Assembly (NCBI GenBank): GCA_963995525.1
Contig: OZ023213.1
Location: forward strand, 38,899,258-38,963,257
Source of the DNA: Escarpia spicata
Taxonomy: Eukaryota > Annelida > Polychaeta > Sabellida > Siboglinidae
DNA: 64,000 bases
Reading direction: 5' to 3'
Shown: in pieces, positions 1 to 9,539 of the stretch
How the letters are laid out: each line of letters opens with the position of its first letter
Position numbering within the stretch: position 1 is the stretch's first letter
Made by a program: the position numbers and the translations under genes
Notes under the pieces: model-generated
What the model was told of the DNA's origin: nothing
Database searches by the model: none
Seen by the model: the letters and a program-made list of their open reading frames with translations, nothing else

Positions 1-200
1 GGGCTATACGTACACATACTAATTTTACGAACAGGTAGGTAGGGCTATACGTACACAAACAAATTTTATGAACAGGTAGGCAGGGCCCTACGTATACGTA
101 CATTCATCCAGATTATATTATTTAGCGTTAAATTTAGACTGATACTGATTCACTTATAAAAAACTAACAGGAGCTTTTAAGCCACGCCCCATTTCCTGAT
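1..200. repeat. Dispersed repeat modules at the window edge
   Basis: Two tandem copies of a module of about 47 bp (GGGCTATACGTACAC... ACGAACAGGTAGG) occupy roughly 1-90. A second module (ATTCACTTATAAAAAACTAA followed by TTTTAAGCCACGCCC) lies at about 147-190. Both modules reappear in reverse complement at 14523-14715, so they belong to a repeat family rather than a gene. The array is cut by the window start. Confidence 0.7.
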
Positions 201-215
201 CATGGGTCCTAAAAA

Positions 216-1890
216 TAAAATAGAATGCGCGCGCATATTACGTTTGTTTTTCGTACTGGACCACTCGGTTTCTGCCGCAAGAGACGTACTTGAAAATTGT
301 GTTCTACACATTGCGCGCGCACCGCATATGAATACCGGTAAATTTCTTCCGGTTCTCGTACTTCCTTCCGGATTCCCGTTTCCTGTCTGTTGGTGATTTC
401 CTTCATGTTGGCGGCTGCATTCGTTAAAATTAGTCTATTTTGAAATGGGCCCGTTTTGTGTTGTTTGCAAGTGTTCGCAATGCTCTGGATAATAGTGTTA
501 CTTGAACCAGATACAGTGCATATTAAACTGCATTTTTTAGGCTTCGTATTGTTAATACAAAATTGGAATAAAAGTAATGGTACCTTGGCTGTACCTTATA
601 CAGTATAACAGTATAACTATAGTTATTAAATACCCGTAGTCGTAGTACATGAACATAATTTTATAACGTATAATCCTGAACGCACCGGTGTTCAACTCAA
701 TTAATCTTTAGCTCATGACTAAGACACCGACTTAATTGCGATGAAAGTACACGTACTGTGCAAATGAGGGCCACTCTCCAAAAAAGTCTGACAGTTCGTC
801 TAAATTTAAACTTTCCACGTATTATTTCCTCATTTGTGATCCCACATCTAAGTTAGACACATCATTGGATTAGTGTCGACATGGATAACTCCATATAGCA
901 ACATGCACGTAAAGGTGCCTAATTCCTGTTAGAATAGCCTAAAAACACCCAAAAAAATTAGCTTTCCATTTTTAAACATGCATTTATTTCCGATACCCCT
1001 GAAAAATACTCAATATTGGAAATTCAATTTTGTTAATTTCTGATGCCAAGGTAAACTATCTTATCGACGTAACACACTATAATAACGATTATGGTTCCAT
1101 AAGGTACATAATTCTACCCATTTTTTAATTGCTAATTGGCCTTTTCTTTACGGTGAAGCCCGATACCAAACTTCTTCACCAATGTGCCACTATTAGAAAT
1201 TGTTTATTTTTAAAAGTTAACTTTGTTAGTAAACCGATATATATTTAATATTTTGATGTAGAAATTGTTTTATAACAGTTACTGTTATATTCTCTGTAAA
1301 TTTGATCTTTGTGCAAATAAAAAAAACAGCCAAACGTTAACTGGTTACACCCTATATATCAAAATAAAATGTGGACCGAGACAAAAATAACAAACAAAAT
1401 TATTTCAAAATGTATGGATACATAAATAATAATTAATATTACATATTAGAATTGTTTCCATAAAAACCTGTTCAGAAAAAACGCCACGTCACATACGATC
1501 GCGCCATTGTAAACACAACAAAAAGAAGCAGAATGTAGATTCGACAAGCATATCTGTCCATAACCTACCACATGACGCATCAATAAAACGTGTGCCACCA
1601 TATTAAACAGCATGAACCAGTAAAAATGTTAAGGCTCTGAAAAGAGCTGTTTGTTTTCTTGGTGTGGAAGTAGGCGGCATCTGCCCTGTAACATCTGGAA
1701 AACTATAAATGCACTAGGCATGATCACACACATTATGTTGACAACCTTGTAATTACAAGTAGAGATGTTCCAATCGACTACAAGAAATTATTTTCCTATT
1801 GCATGTGTCAACACATGCTATAGGAAAATACTGTGACAACCCATTTATTAACTACCGGTAAATGCCAAATTGTTTAGGAAGCTTGTGTTG
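216..1890. other. AT-rich intergenic stretch, no gene seen
   Basis: Only short chance reading frames are present. I see no exon-like coding stretch, RNA gene or long repeat here. Around 1740-1830 there is a weak inverted repeat (CCTATTGCATGTGTCAACAC against ACATGCTATAGG) with no further support. Confidence 0.5.
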
Positions 1891-1899
1891 CTGTCAAAG

Positions 1900-3650
1900 C
1901 TGGGCCACCAGAATGCTTGGAACTACTTGTTGGTAGTACATCTGAAACAGAATACAAAGCAGCAGCAGCAGACTTTTGTGTTAAAATGTCAGTGTTAAAA
2001 GAACATGCAATGTCTCTTACTCAAAATGAATCTTCTGTTGACTAACTGAGCCAATTCTGGGTGTACATGTAACATAATCGATTACTGGCCTCACAATAGT
2101 CTCACAACCACCATCGCTACATGATGTATTAATTTTATTAATTGTTTATGTGCCCAAGCTATTGCCAACTTTTTAAGTTTGAAGGCCAATATTTTAGCAT
2201 TTTCTGAAGCTAACTCACTTATTGTCAATCCACATATTTTTCGTTTACATCTTTTTCTCCTACCCCATCGTTCTCTAGCATTGTGTAGAATTTTTACCTG
2301 AGGCTGGTAGGGGTCACACATATTAAATACAGGAAATTTAAACTTATAGTAACTTTTTCTTAGAACTGTGGGACCCCCTCCATCTGAAACCTGACTTATG
2401 AGGATGACTTTTTGATGGACGACCAGGAAAGAGAGTTGATGCTTATTAGGATCATGAAGCAGTTTAAGTAAGTGTCCCTTTTCAGCCTGCTGTTGTTCTG
2501 ATTTAGTTGCCTTGTTTGCAGTAAGGACTGTACACCCCTGAAAACATTATCTCCACCATTAATCTCCTAATGGCGAAGAGTGTAAATAGACCAGGAGGAA
2601 TTTTGGAAATACAACTCTAACCATTTTAATTGGTCAATGCAACGGTTTGTAGTCGCTAGCACTGCAGGCAAATGTTTACAGAAATATGGCTGTCCTATGT
2701 CAATGAAATCTACGCAAGTGCATATCGTAATGAATATATTTACAATGTAAATGCCATCATCTGGTGCCGGAACAGAAAGGTACTGGGCAACGACATCATG
2801 GAATACCTTAGCAGCCTGTGTGTTCAACTGTGTAGGTACATTTTCACTACTGCATTTTATGAATACGAATGATCATTGGCAGATGGTTTCTCATCTTCTG
2901 ATGCAACAAATGCCCACCCATGTTGTTCCCAATTTGGAATGAGGCTGACCTTTCCAGCCTTAACCAGATCTATGCTTTTCGTGATACAATTTATCAAGTT
3001 ATCCATGGAAGTGTTTACCTGATTTGGAAATGTGGCTAAATTAGTAGCACCATTAACTGTGTCATGTGTATATCTGGGGAGAGTTCTATCAATGAATGTT
3101 CAAATTTGTAATGCTACAGATTTGTTTAAATGAGGCGCATTTTCACCTTGCACAATCAACCTGAACTTATTTTTTGTTATATTATTTGTTAGCAAGAGTG
3201 GATTTCACCTATCTTGTTCCGGCACCAAAAACCATAGGCTTATTAATTAAGTTGCCCTCTGTTATGAATATAATTGGCAGCGGTATTACTCGGGGTAAGA
3301 TTGCTAATGTTAGTAGCTTGTGATGGTTACTGCTTGGAAGAGTCATTTTTTCTGTAATAGCATATTAACATTGATTGTGCCTGTAATAATCCACTGCATG
3401 ATCACCCGTCTCACGTAATTTGAATAAAATGATATGTTTCACAGATAAGCAATATCATCTGATGGAAGTTGTGAATTAAGACTAGCAAGACCATAGAAAC
3501 CTTTCCGGTATAAACATGCTATTGTGGCATCTACAAATACTGAAACACCACAGACAAATAAACATGTCTGTAATGGATAATTATCTAACTACTGCTGGAA
3601 ATGTGGACTGAAATGATGCCTTCCTAGTTACTGTACAGTGTGACACAGAC
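1900..3650 (-). pseudogene. Decayed coding remnants, unknown protein
   Basis: Translating the minus strand gives protein-like patches broken by stops and frame changes, for example at 2567-2827, 2091-2321 and through 2940-3450 (patches such as LPRVIPLPIIFITEGNLIN and NWEQHGWAFVASEDEKPS). The patches keep one orientation and sit just downstream of the zinc-finger-like exon at 3668-3887. They may be the rest of a dead gene or a dead DNA transposon. I cannot name the family; this rests on protein-like composition only. Confidence 0.3.
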
Positions 3651-3667
3651 TTACCTTGCTTACTCAC

Positions 3668-3887
3668 CTTTGGAGGATTTGGACCTCCGCATGTCACACT
3701 GGCATCCGTCATATCAGTCACTGGAGTCTCCAAGGCTAGGTCCGGTGACTGCAATGACGAAGACGAGTGATCACTATCATCACCAATCGTCTCTGCACTT
3801 CTGCACTTGTCGCGATGATCCGTCATAAAATGGTCCAAGAAGACATCCTCCGACTTGCTGACACTAGTGCAAAACAAGCACGGGAAG
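3668..3887 (-). CDS. Candidate exon with a C2H2 zinc-finger-like motif
   Basis: On the minus strand an acceptor-like TAATTAG at 3888-3894 is followed by an open stretch beginning FPCLFC. The spacing C-x2-C-x12-H-x4-H (PCLFC ... FLDHFMTDH) fits a single C2H2 finger. The finger is followed by an acidic, serine-rich linker (DDSDHSSSS) and ends at a strong donor, AAAG|GTGAGTA, at 3661-3668. Neighbouring minus-strand sequence is decayed, so this may be a surviving exon of a transposon-derived protein rather than a live gene. The finger is visible in the sequence; its function is unknown, and the exon borders are inferred from splice consensus only. Confidence 0.4.
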
Positions 3888-4265
3888 CTAATTAATTAAA
3901 TTTCATTAAAGTAAATTTCAATTAACTAAGTAATGTCACAATTTTATTATCCTCACACAAATTAACAAACTTGTACATTCGGTGTTGGTAAAATTACTTA
4001 TTACAACCATAGATATCATATTAATTTGTACACGTGATACAAGTCATCAATGAAATAACATAAAACAATTGTTATCATTTACACATTCAGTATGAGCACT
4101 AAACATGCATTACCACTAAACATATGAACACCTGTTAAGATCTATGTTCGATGTTGAATTGCACAGACGTACAGCTTTCTGATTACCATAAGTATGATCA
4201 ACTGTTACAAATAATGGTAACATAATGGTTCCATTGACTTTTAAATTACCTAATTAACAAGTGAA

Positions 4266-4549
4266 ATGAAGACATGCCTGGTGGAGAAGGGACAGTGGAT
4301 AGGAGGACTACCCCGGTATATGGCACTGGTCTCTGTCGTGGCGCCTCAAGTTGAGTCCTCGTCTGATGCACAGGGCTCGCAGAGTGGTGCTGGAATGAAC
4401 AATGTTATTGACAATAATTATATCAGGCAACCATGGAGTGCATTTATGCATCACAACAAAACATCAGCATTCAGAAAGTGTTCTTCCTTAGAAAAATAAA
4501 TATCTACAGAAAGACCATCAATTTCAGTTTGTACTGATTTTTGTACATG
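4266..4549. other. Flank of the TIR element, no supported gene
   Basis: A 77-codon open frame exists at 4266-4499 on the plus strand, but it has no recognisable motif, no splice partner and no homologous copy here. The last six bases, TACATG at 4544-4549, are the left copy of the target-site duplication of the element that begins at 4550. Confidence 0.5.
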
Positions 4550-4684
4550 AGTAGTATAGAGGGCCCACAAGGGCCCGTGCACGTCACCTTTAGTGACCTT
4601 TAGGCACAACTCTATGCATAAAAAATACCCCTAATTACCCCTAAACGTTTTCGGGAACGTACTTATAAAAAAAGATCAAAGGGT
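4550..4684 (+). repeat. Left terminal inverted repeat of the 5-kb element
   Basis: About 125 of these 135 bases match the reverse complement of 9409-9533 nearly base for base. This end has a 10-bp local duplication (CTTTAGTGAC) that the right end lacks. Part of the TIR (CGTTTTCGGGAACGTACTTA) is repeated again just inside at about 4700-4727. Confidence 0.85.
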
Positions 4685-4755
4685 TTTGTGACACTAATCG
4701 TTTTCGGGAACGTACTTATAAAAAACGTGATGGATTACCCCCTCTAAGTACATTT

Positions 4756-5115
4756 GAGGTGCCACCTAGCGGTGAGTACTTTAGTACTTTCCCTAGCGAT
4801 CAACGTCGGACCTAGCGTGTGCTTACGTAAGCATTTATATAACCACGTTAAAACCACTGCGGTTATAGCTAAAACCACTGTGGTTATAACCGCGCTAAAC
4901 CCACTGTGTGCAGAATACCCCCGTCAGCCCACCTAGCGGTGAGCACAGTGAGTACTTTAGTACTGTCCCTAGCGATCAACTGAGTACTTTAGTACTTTCC
5001 CTAGCGATCAACTGAGTACCTAGCGTGTGCTTACGTAAGCATTTATATAACCGTGGTAAAACCACTGCGGTTATAGCTAAAACCACTACGGTGCGCTAAA
5101 CCCACTGTGTGCAGA
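4756..5115. repeat. Subterminal tandem repeats (two units of about 170 bp)
   Basis: The segment from CCACCTAGCGGTGAG to TGTGTGCAGAATACCCC occurs at about 4758-4920 and again at about 4928-5110. Each unit is full of short palindromes (AGTACTTTAGTACT, CTTACGTAAG, paired AACCAC/GTGGTT). The second unit contains an extra internal copy of the GAGTACTTTAGTACT block. Dense subterminal repeats are typical transposase- or host-factor-binding regions; the role here is inferred. Confidence 0.7.
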
Positions 5116-5413
5116 ATACCCCGCTGTACCCTATGTTAGCAGCGCGATAAGCGACTGCAGCTGTGGCCTATGACCCGGCAGCCTAGTTGTGCGTTTAAAT
5201 TTAGCAGTACAGCTTAGCTGGCGCTGTGCGTTTAACAGCGCAATCAAAACGAAACCAATGTATTCAGCGGTGAGACGGAATGCGTTTAAAATCTAATGGT
5301 GTGCTCAGCGGCCTAGTAAGGCGTGCGTAGGATGTTTATGCGGTGGATATAGACGAGTGGAAAACGGTGTGAGTAATAGATTATTTTATTAGAGACTAGT
5401 ACAATGTTCTAGA

Positions 5414-6105
5414 CTAAAAATCACGGTGGCGCTGCATCAGTCTACGTGAGCGTCCAGGGGCCTGCATTGTTGGCGCGTGAAAGTCGTTACGGGCGCGTCC
5501 AACGCCCAGCATGAGCGGCGCGTTAAATCCACGTCGCAAATATCGTTCATCCTGTGGTATCGGCGTGAACCACAAGCCATTAGAGCTTTTCACTAAGAAG
5601 GACGATATGAGGTAATCCGGTTCGACGTCGTCGTCGTGACTGCTAGCCGGTGTTGGGCGAGTCTCGATGATGCCGTCATCAAAGTTTTCTTCGGCGATAG
5701 CTGGTGGCGTGAACGGGTTGCTGCTGCTGACAGCTGGTGGCGGGGTCCGTGGTAGGGGGGCGACTGTACATATTGGTTTGACAGCCATCCTTCGTGTAGG
5801 CAGTTGGATTCTGTGAAAACATGAATAGTGAGGAAGCCTGTGAATACATGAATAAAATTAATGAGGCTCTTATTAATGTGCAGACTCCCTGTGAATACAT
5901 GACTAAAATTAATTAGAACTAAATTAATCAATAAATAAAACAGAATAGGACCAATATTAATGAGAACCAATAATGTAAAAGCCGACTTACCGCTCTATTG
6001 CTAATTAATAAATAAAACAGAATAGGACCAATATTAATAAGAACCAATAATGTAAAAGCCAGCTTACCGCTGCTCTATCGCAGGAGACGTTGCATTGGCT
6101 GCCAT
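5414..6105 (-). CDS. Small two-exon gene in the TIR element, unknown protein
   Basis: Exon 1 (6105-6068, 38 nt) starts MAANATSPAIEQ and ends at the donor GCAGCG|GTAAGC. Exon 2 (5810-5414) follows the acceptor TTTTCACAG, and joining in phase 2 gives 144 residues ending in TAG. The protein is proline-rich near residues 30-50, acidic in the middle (HDDDVEPD) and basic at the end (RSRRLMQRHR). I recognise no domain. The choice of frame is supported by the divergent copy on the plus strand (6758-7166), which has the same 38-nt exon 1, the same intron phase and the shared motif QR[IV]QLPTR across the splice junction. A CGA/AGA difference at the arginine codon is synonymous only in this frame. A 74-bp tandem duplication (about 5927-6000 and 6001-6075) repeats the donor area, giving a second possible donor near 5990. 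Another frame starting at 6211 is also open across the same splice. Confidence 0.55.
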
Positions 6106-6211
6106 ACTTGTAATCGAGAAAACCCTGTGGTGCTACGGGCAGTGGCAGACAACCCTGACTCTGTTTGCGCATCGCCTTCGGCTTTTTCGGTGTCTCATTA
6201 TTATCGGCCAT

Positions 6212-6757
6212 TATCGCGGGAGAACGTCTGCTGCTGAAACGATACGTTAGAACACTGGCGTTATACAACATAGCATTTTCTCAACCGTTTTATACACGTT
6301 ACAACATATGGCGCATGCGCACTTAACACATACGCCGCATAACTGCCTAGTCTACAGTTCTCTTACAAAATAACGCGCATGCGTACTTAACACATACGAC
6401 GCATAACTGCCTAGTCTACCGGGGTATTTGCTTTAGGAAAAAAACTAAGCGGTCATGTCAGTACATTCATCGTCAAATCTGTCTTTACATCGAATTTCTC
6501 TAATATAACTACACCACACGATTCCTGAGCCCTAACTATTCATACACAACGCTTACTTTCATGATTTTAGCTTTTCCTTTATTGTTTTTGAAATGGCATT
6601 GTTCTCTGTTCACATTCCGATCACGATAAGCCGTCCATTCAGTGTCATGCGCCGCACATTCCGATCACGATAAGCCGTCCACTCAGTGTCATGCGCCGCC
6701 GCCGCCACTGTTTGACGGCACATTCCACCGTTTGTTTTGCACATTTCATGCACGATT
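6212..6757. promoter_or_regulatory. Shared divergent promoter-like region with NRF1-type palindromes
   Basis: The region lies between the starts of the two divergent small genes. It contains a 45-bp block in two copies (6311-6355 and 6375-6419), each beginning with an NRF1-type site: perfect GCGCATGCGC at 6311-6320 and GCGCATGCGT at 6375-6384. A second, 44-bp tandem duplication (CACATTCCGATCACGATAAG...) sits at 6611-6698. NRF1 palindromes are known in TATA-less and bidirectional animal promoters. No TATA box is evident. Promoter activity is inferred. Confidence 0.5.
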
Positions 6758-7166
6758 ATGGAGTCGAATACAACGCCTCGTCGTACAATACAACGGTAAG
6801 CCTGCTTTTACGCATGCACACGTACATGCATGTATTATTGGTTCTCGTTTTATTTTGTTTTAAACACGACTCATGTATTGTGGTTTATTTCACAGAGTCC
6901 AACTGCCTACAAGATCGGCCCTGTCAGCAGCTCAAAAGTATGATCGGTCGCTCCCACACCAGCACACTGGGATAGTCAGGAAGCAACACCTGTGTCTCAC
7001 CACTCTCACCTGCCCGTTATTCTTACCTGGCTGTTGTAGCAGTAACTCAGTGGTGTTGTTACTGTGGTATTGGGTGGTTCCAGCAGAGAACGCAAACTAT
7101 CCACACTCTCGCAGGGTCATGGCAAGGAATGCACAAGGTGGAATTTATCAAAGGTTGTCAGGCTAG
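6758..7166 (+). CDS. Small two-exon gene in the TIR element, copy of its divergent neighbour
   Basis: Exon 1 (6758-6795, 38 nt) starts MESNTTPRRTIQ and stops at the donor CAACG|GTAAGC. Exon 2 (6896-7166) follows the acceptor TTTCACAG. The phase-2 join gives 102 residues ending in TAG. The N-terminus matches the minus-strand gene at 5414-6105 in layout: M-x-x-N-x-T, then a final Q-R before the junction and [IV]QLPTR after it. After this the two proteins diverge; this one has a hydrophobic cysteine-rich stretch (LPGCCSSNSVVLLLWYW) that could be a membrane segment or an out-of-frame tail. A further donor-like GTATGA near 6938 would allow another splice, so the 3' part is less certain. No known domain. 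Confidence 0.45.
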
Positions 7167-7418
7167 ATATAGTGTTGCCAATGCTATATTTTTGTTGTGT
7201 TTAAATATGCTGTAAATACTGTATGGATAATTCTCTGTACATGTGATGATTTCCTGCAAACTTTTCATGTGGTATTTATGCAACTATGCAGCACTGCCAG
7301 CACTTCTATATGGGGGGCATTGAGTCACCCCTTTGGCTTAGATTTTTAATTTCTCGCATGTAACCTGTTGCGCCACTACTTGGTAGCAGACCTGGGCAGA
7401 GGTACTCGGTACTCGAGT
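7167..7418. other. Spacer before the minisatellite, no gene seen
   Basis: Non-coding sequence between the plus-strand small gene and the 57-bp array. A short palindrome-like GGTACTCGGTACTCGAG lies just before the first repeat unit. Confidence 0.5.
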
Positions 7419-9406
7419 ATGGGGGTGACTGGGTCCTGTCAGAGTCCCAACCTTCTGTCTATATGTTATATGTGTATGGGGGAGACTGGACCCTGTCAGA
7501 ATCCCAACCTTCTGTCTATATGTGTATGGGGGAGACTGGACCCTGTCAGAGTCCCAACCTTCTGTCTATATGTTATATGTGTATGGGGGAGACTGGACCC
7601 TGTCAGAATCCCAACCTTCTGTCTATATGTTATATGTGTATGGGGGAGACTGGACCCTCTCAGAATCCCAACCTTCTGTCTATATGTTATATGTGTATGG
7701 GGTGACTGGGCCCTGTCAGAGTCCCAACCTTCCGTCTATATGTTATATGTGTATGGAGGTGACTGGACCCTATCAGAATCCCAACCTTCTGTCTATATGT
7801 TATATGTGTATGGAGGTGACTGGACCCTATCAGAATCCCAACCTTCCGTCTATATGTTATATGTGTATGGAGGTGACTGGACCCTATCAGAATCCCAACC
7901 TTCCGTCTATATGTTATATGTGTATGGATGTGACTGGACACTGTCAGAGTCCCAACCTTCCGTCAATATGTTATATGTGTATGGAGGTGACTGGACCCTG
8001 TCAGAGTCCTAACCTTCTGTCCATATGTTATATGTGTATTGGGGTGACTGGACACTGTCAGAGTCCCAAACTTCTGTCTATATGTTATATGTGTATTGGG
8101 GTGACTGGACCCTGTCACAGTCCCAACCTTCTGTCTATATGTTATATGTGTATGGGGGAGACTGGACACTGTCAGAGTCCCAACCTTCCGTCTATATGTT
8201 ATATGTGTATGGGGGAGACTGGACCCTGTCAGAATCCCAACCTTCTGTCTATATGTTATATGTGTATGGGGGAGACTGGACCCTGTCAGAGTCCCAACCT
8301 TCTGTCTATATGTTATATGTGTATTGGGGTGACTGGACACTGTCAGAGTCCCAACCTTCCGTCTATATGTTATATGTGTATTGGGGTGACTGGACCCTGT
8401 CAGAGTCCTAACCTTCTGTCCATATGTTATATTTGTATGGGGGTGACTGGACCCTGTCAGAGTCCCAACCTTCTGTCTATATGTTATATGTGTATGGGGG
8501 TGACTGGACATTGTCAGAGTCCCAACCTTCCGTCTATATGTTATATGTGTATGGGGGTGACTGGGCCCTGTCAGAGTCCCAACCTTCTGTCTATATGTTA
8601 TATGTGTATGGGGGTGACTGGACCCTGTCAGAGTCCCAACCTTCCGTCTATATGTTATATGTGTATGGGGGAGACTGGACATTGTCAGAGTCCCAACCTT
8701 CTGTCTATGTTATATGTGTATGGGGGTGACTGGACACTGTCAGAGTCCCAACCTTCTGTCTATATGTTATATGTGTATGGGGGTGACTGGACCCTGTCAG
8801 AGTCCCAACCTTCCGTCTATATGTTATATGTGTATGGGGGAGACTGGACATTGTCAGAGTCCCAACCTTCTGTCTATATGTTATATGTGTATGGGGGTGA
8901 CTGGACACTGTCAGAGTCCCAACCTTCTGTCTATATGTTATATTTGTATGGGGGAGACTGGACCCAGTCAGAGTCCCAACCTTCCGTCTATATGTTATAT
9001 TTGTATTGGGTGACTGGACACTGTCAGAGTCCCAACCTTCCGTCTATATGTTATATTTGTATTGGGTGACTGGACACTGTCAGAGTTCCAACCTTCCGTC
9101 TATATGTTATATGTGTATGGGGGTGACTGGGCCTTGTCAGATTCCCAACCTTCTGTCTATTTGTTATATTTGTATGGGTGTAACTGGATACTGTCAGAGT
9201 CCCAGCCTTCCGTCTATATGTTATATGTGTATGGGGGTGACTGGACACTGTCAGAGTCCCAGCCTTCTGTCTATATATTATATGTGTAGGGGGGTGACTG
9301 GACACTGTTAGAGTCCCAAGTTTTCGTCTATATGTTATATGTGTATGGGGGTAACTGGGCCCTGTCAGAGTCCCAACCTTCTGTCTATACGTTATATGTG
9401 TATGGT
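7419..9406. repeat. 57-bp minisatellite, about 35 copies
   Basis: A unit of 57 bp (core TATGTTATATGTGTATGGGG, then GTGACTGGACCCTGTCAGAG, then TCCCAACCTT) repeats head to tail for about 2 kb, with scattered point changes and a few short units (near 7520, 8705, 9005 and 9062). Because 57 is a multiple of three and several frames of the unit lack stops, long open frames appear on both strands, up to 515 codons at 7522-9069 with a 19-residue period (…CYMCMGVTGPCQSPNLL…). These are best read as repeat artefacts. The array abuts the right TIR and so is part of the mobile element. Confidence 0.92.
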
Positions 9407-9408
9407 GG

Positions 9409-9533
9409 ACCCTTTGATCTTTTTTTATAAGTACGTTCCCGAAAACGTTTAGGGGTAATTAGGGGTATTTTTTATGCATAGAGTTGTGCCTAAAGGTGAC
9501 GTGCATGGGCCTTTGTGGGCCCTCTATACTACT
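9409..9533 (-). repeat. Right terminal inverted repeat of the 5-kb element
   Basis: Reverse complement of 4550-4684 apart from the 10-bp local duplication and a few point changes. It is followed directly by TACATG at 9534-9539, which duplicates the six bases before 4550. Confidence 0.85.
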
Positions 9534-9539
9534 TACATG

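Larger units (their letters stand above)
4550..9533. mobile_element. Composite TIR element carrying two divergent small genes
   Basis: The two ends are inverted copies of each other (4550-4684 and 9409-9533). Both start AGTAGTATAGAGGGCCCAC when read inward. The element is flanked by a perfect direct repeat, TACATG, at 4544-4549 and 9534-9539, which is the hallmark of integration with a 6-bp staggered cut. From left to right it contains subterminal tandem repeats, a minus-strand two-exon gene, a central duplicated promoter-like region, a plus-strand two-exon gene and a 57-bp minisatellite. No transposase, integrase or polymerase is visible, so it looks non-autonomous. A 6-bp duplication, TIRs over 100 bp and an AG...CT terminus recall Polinton/Maverick integrase products, but that is inference. 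Dada-type elements also make 6- to 7-bp duplications. Confidence 0.8.

Noticed and set aside
7522..9069. A 515-codon open frame and its overlapping companions on both strands
   Set aside because: Explained by the 57-bp tandem unit (a multiple of three without stops in several frames). There is no start context, splice structure or non-repeat coding part.
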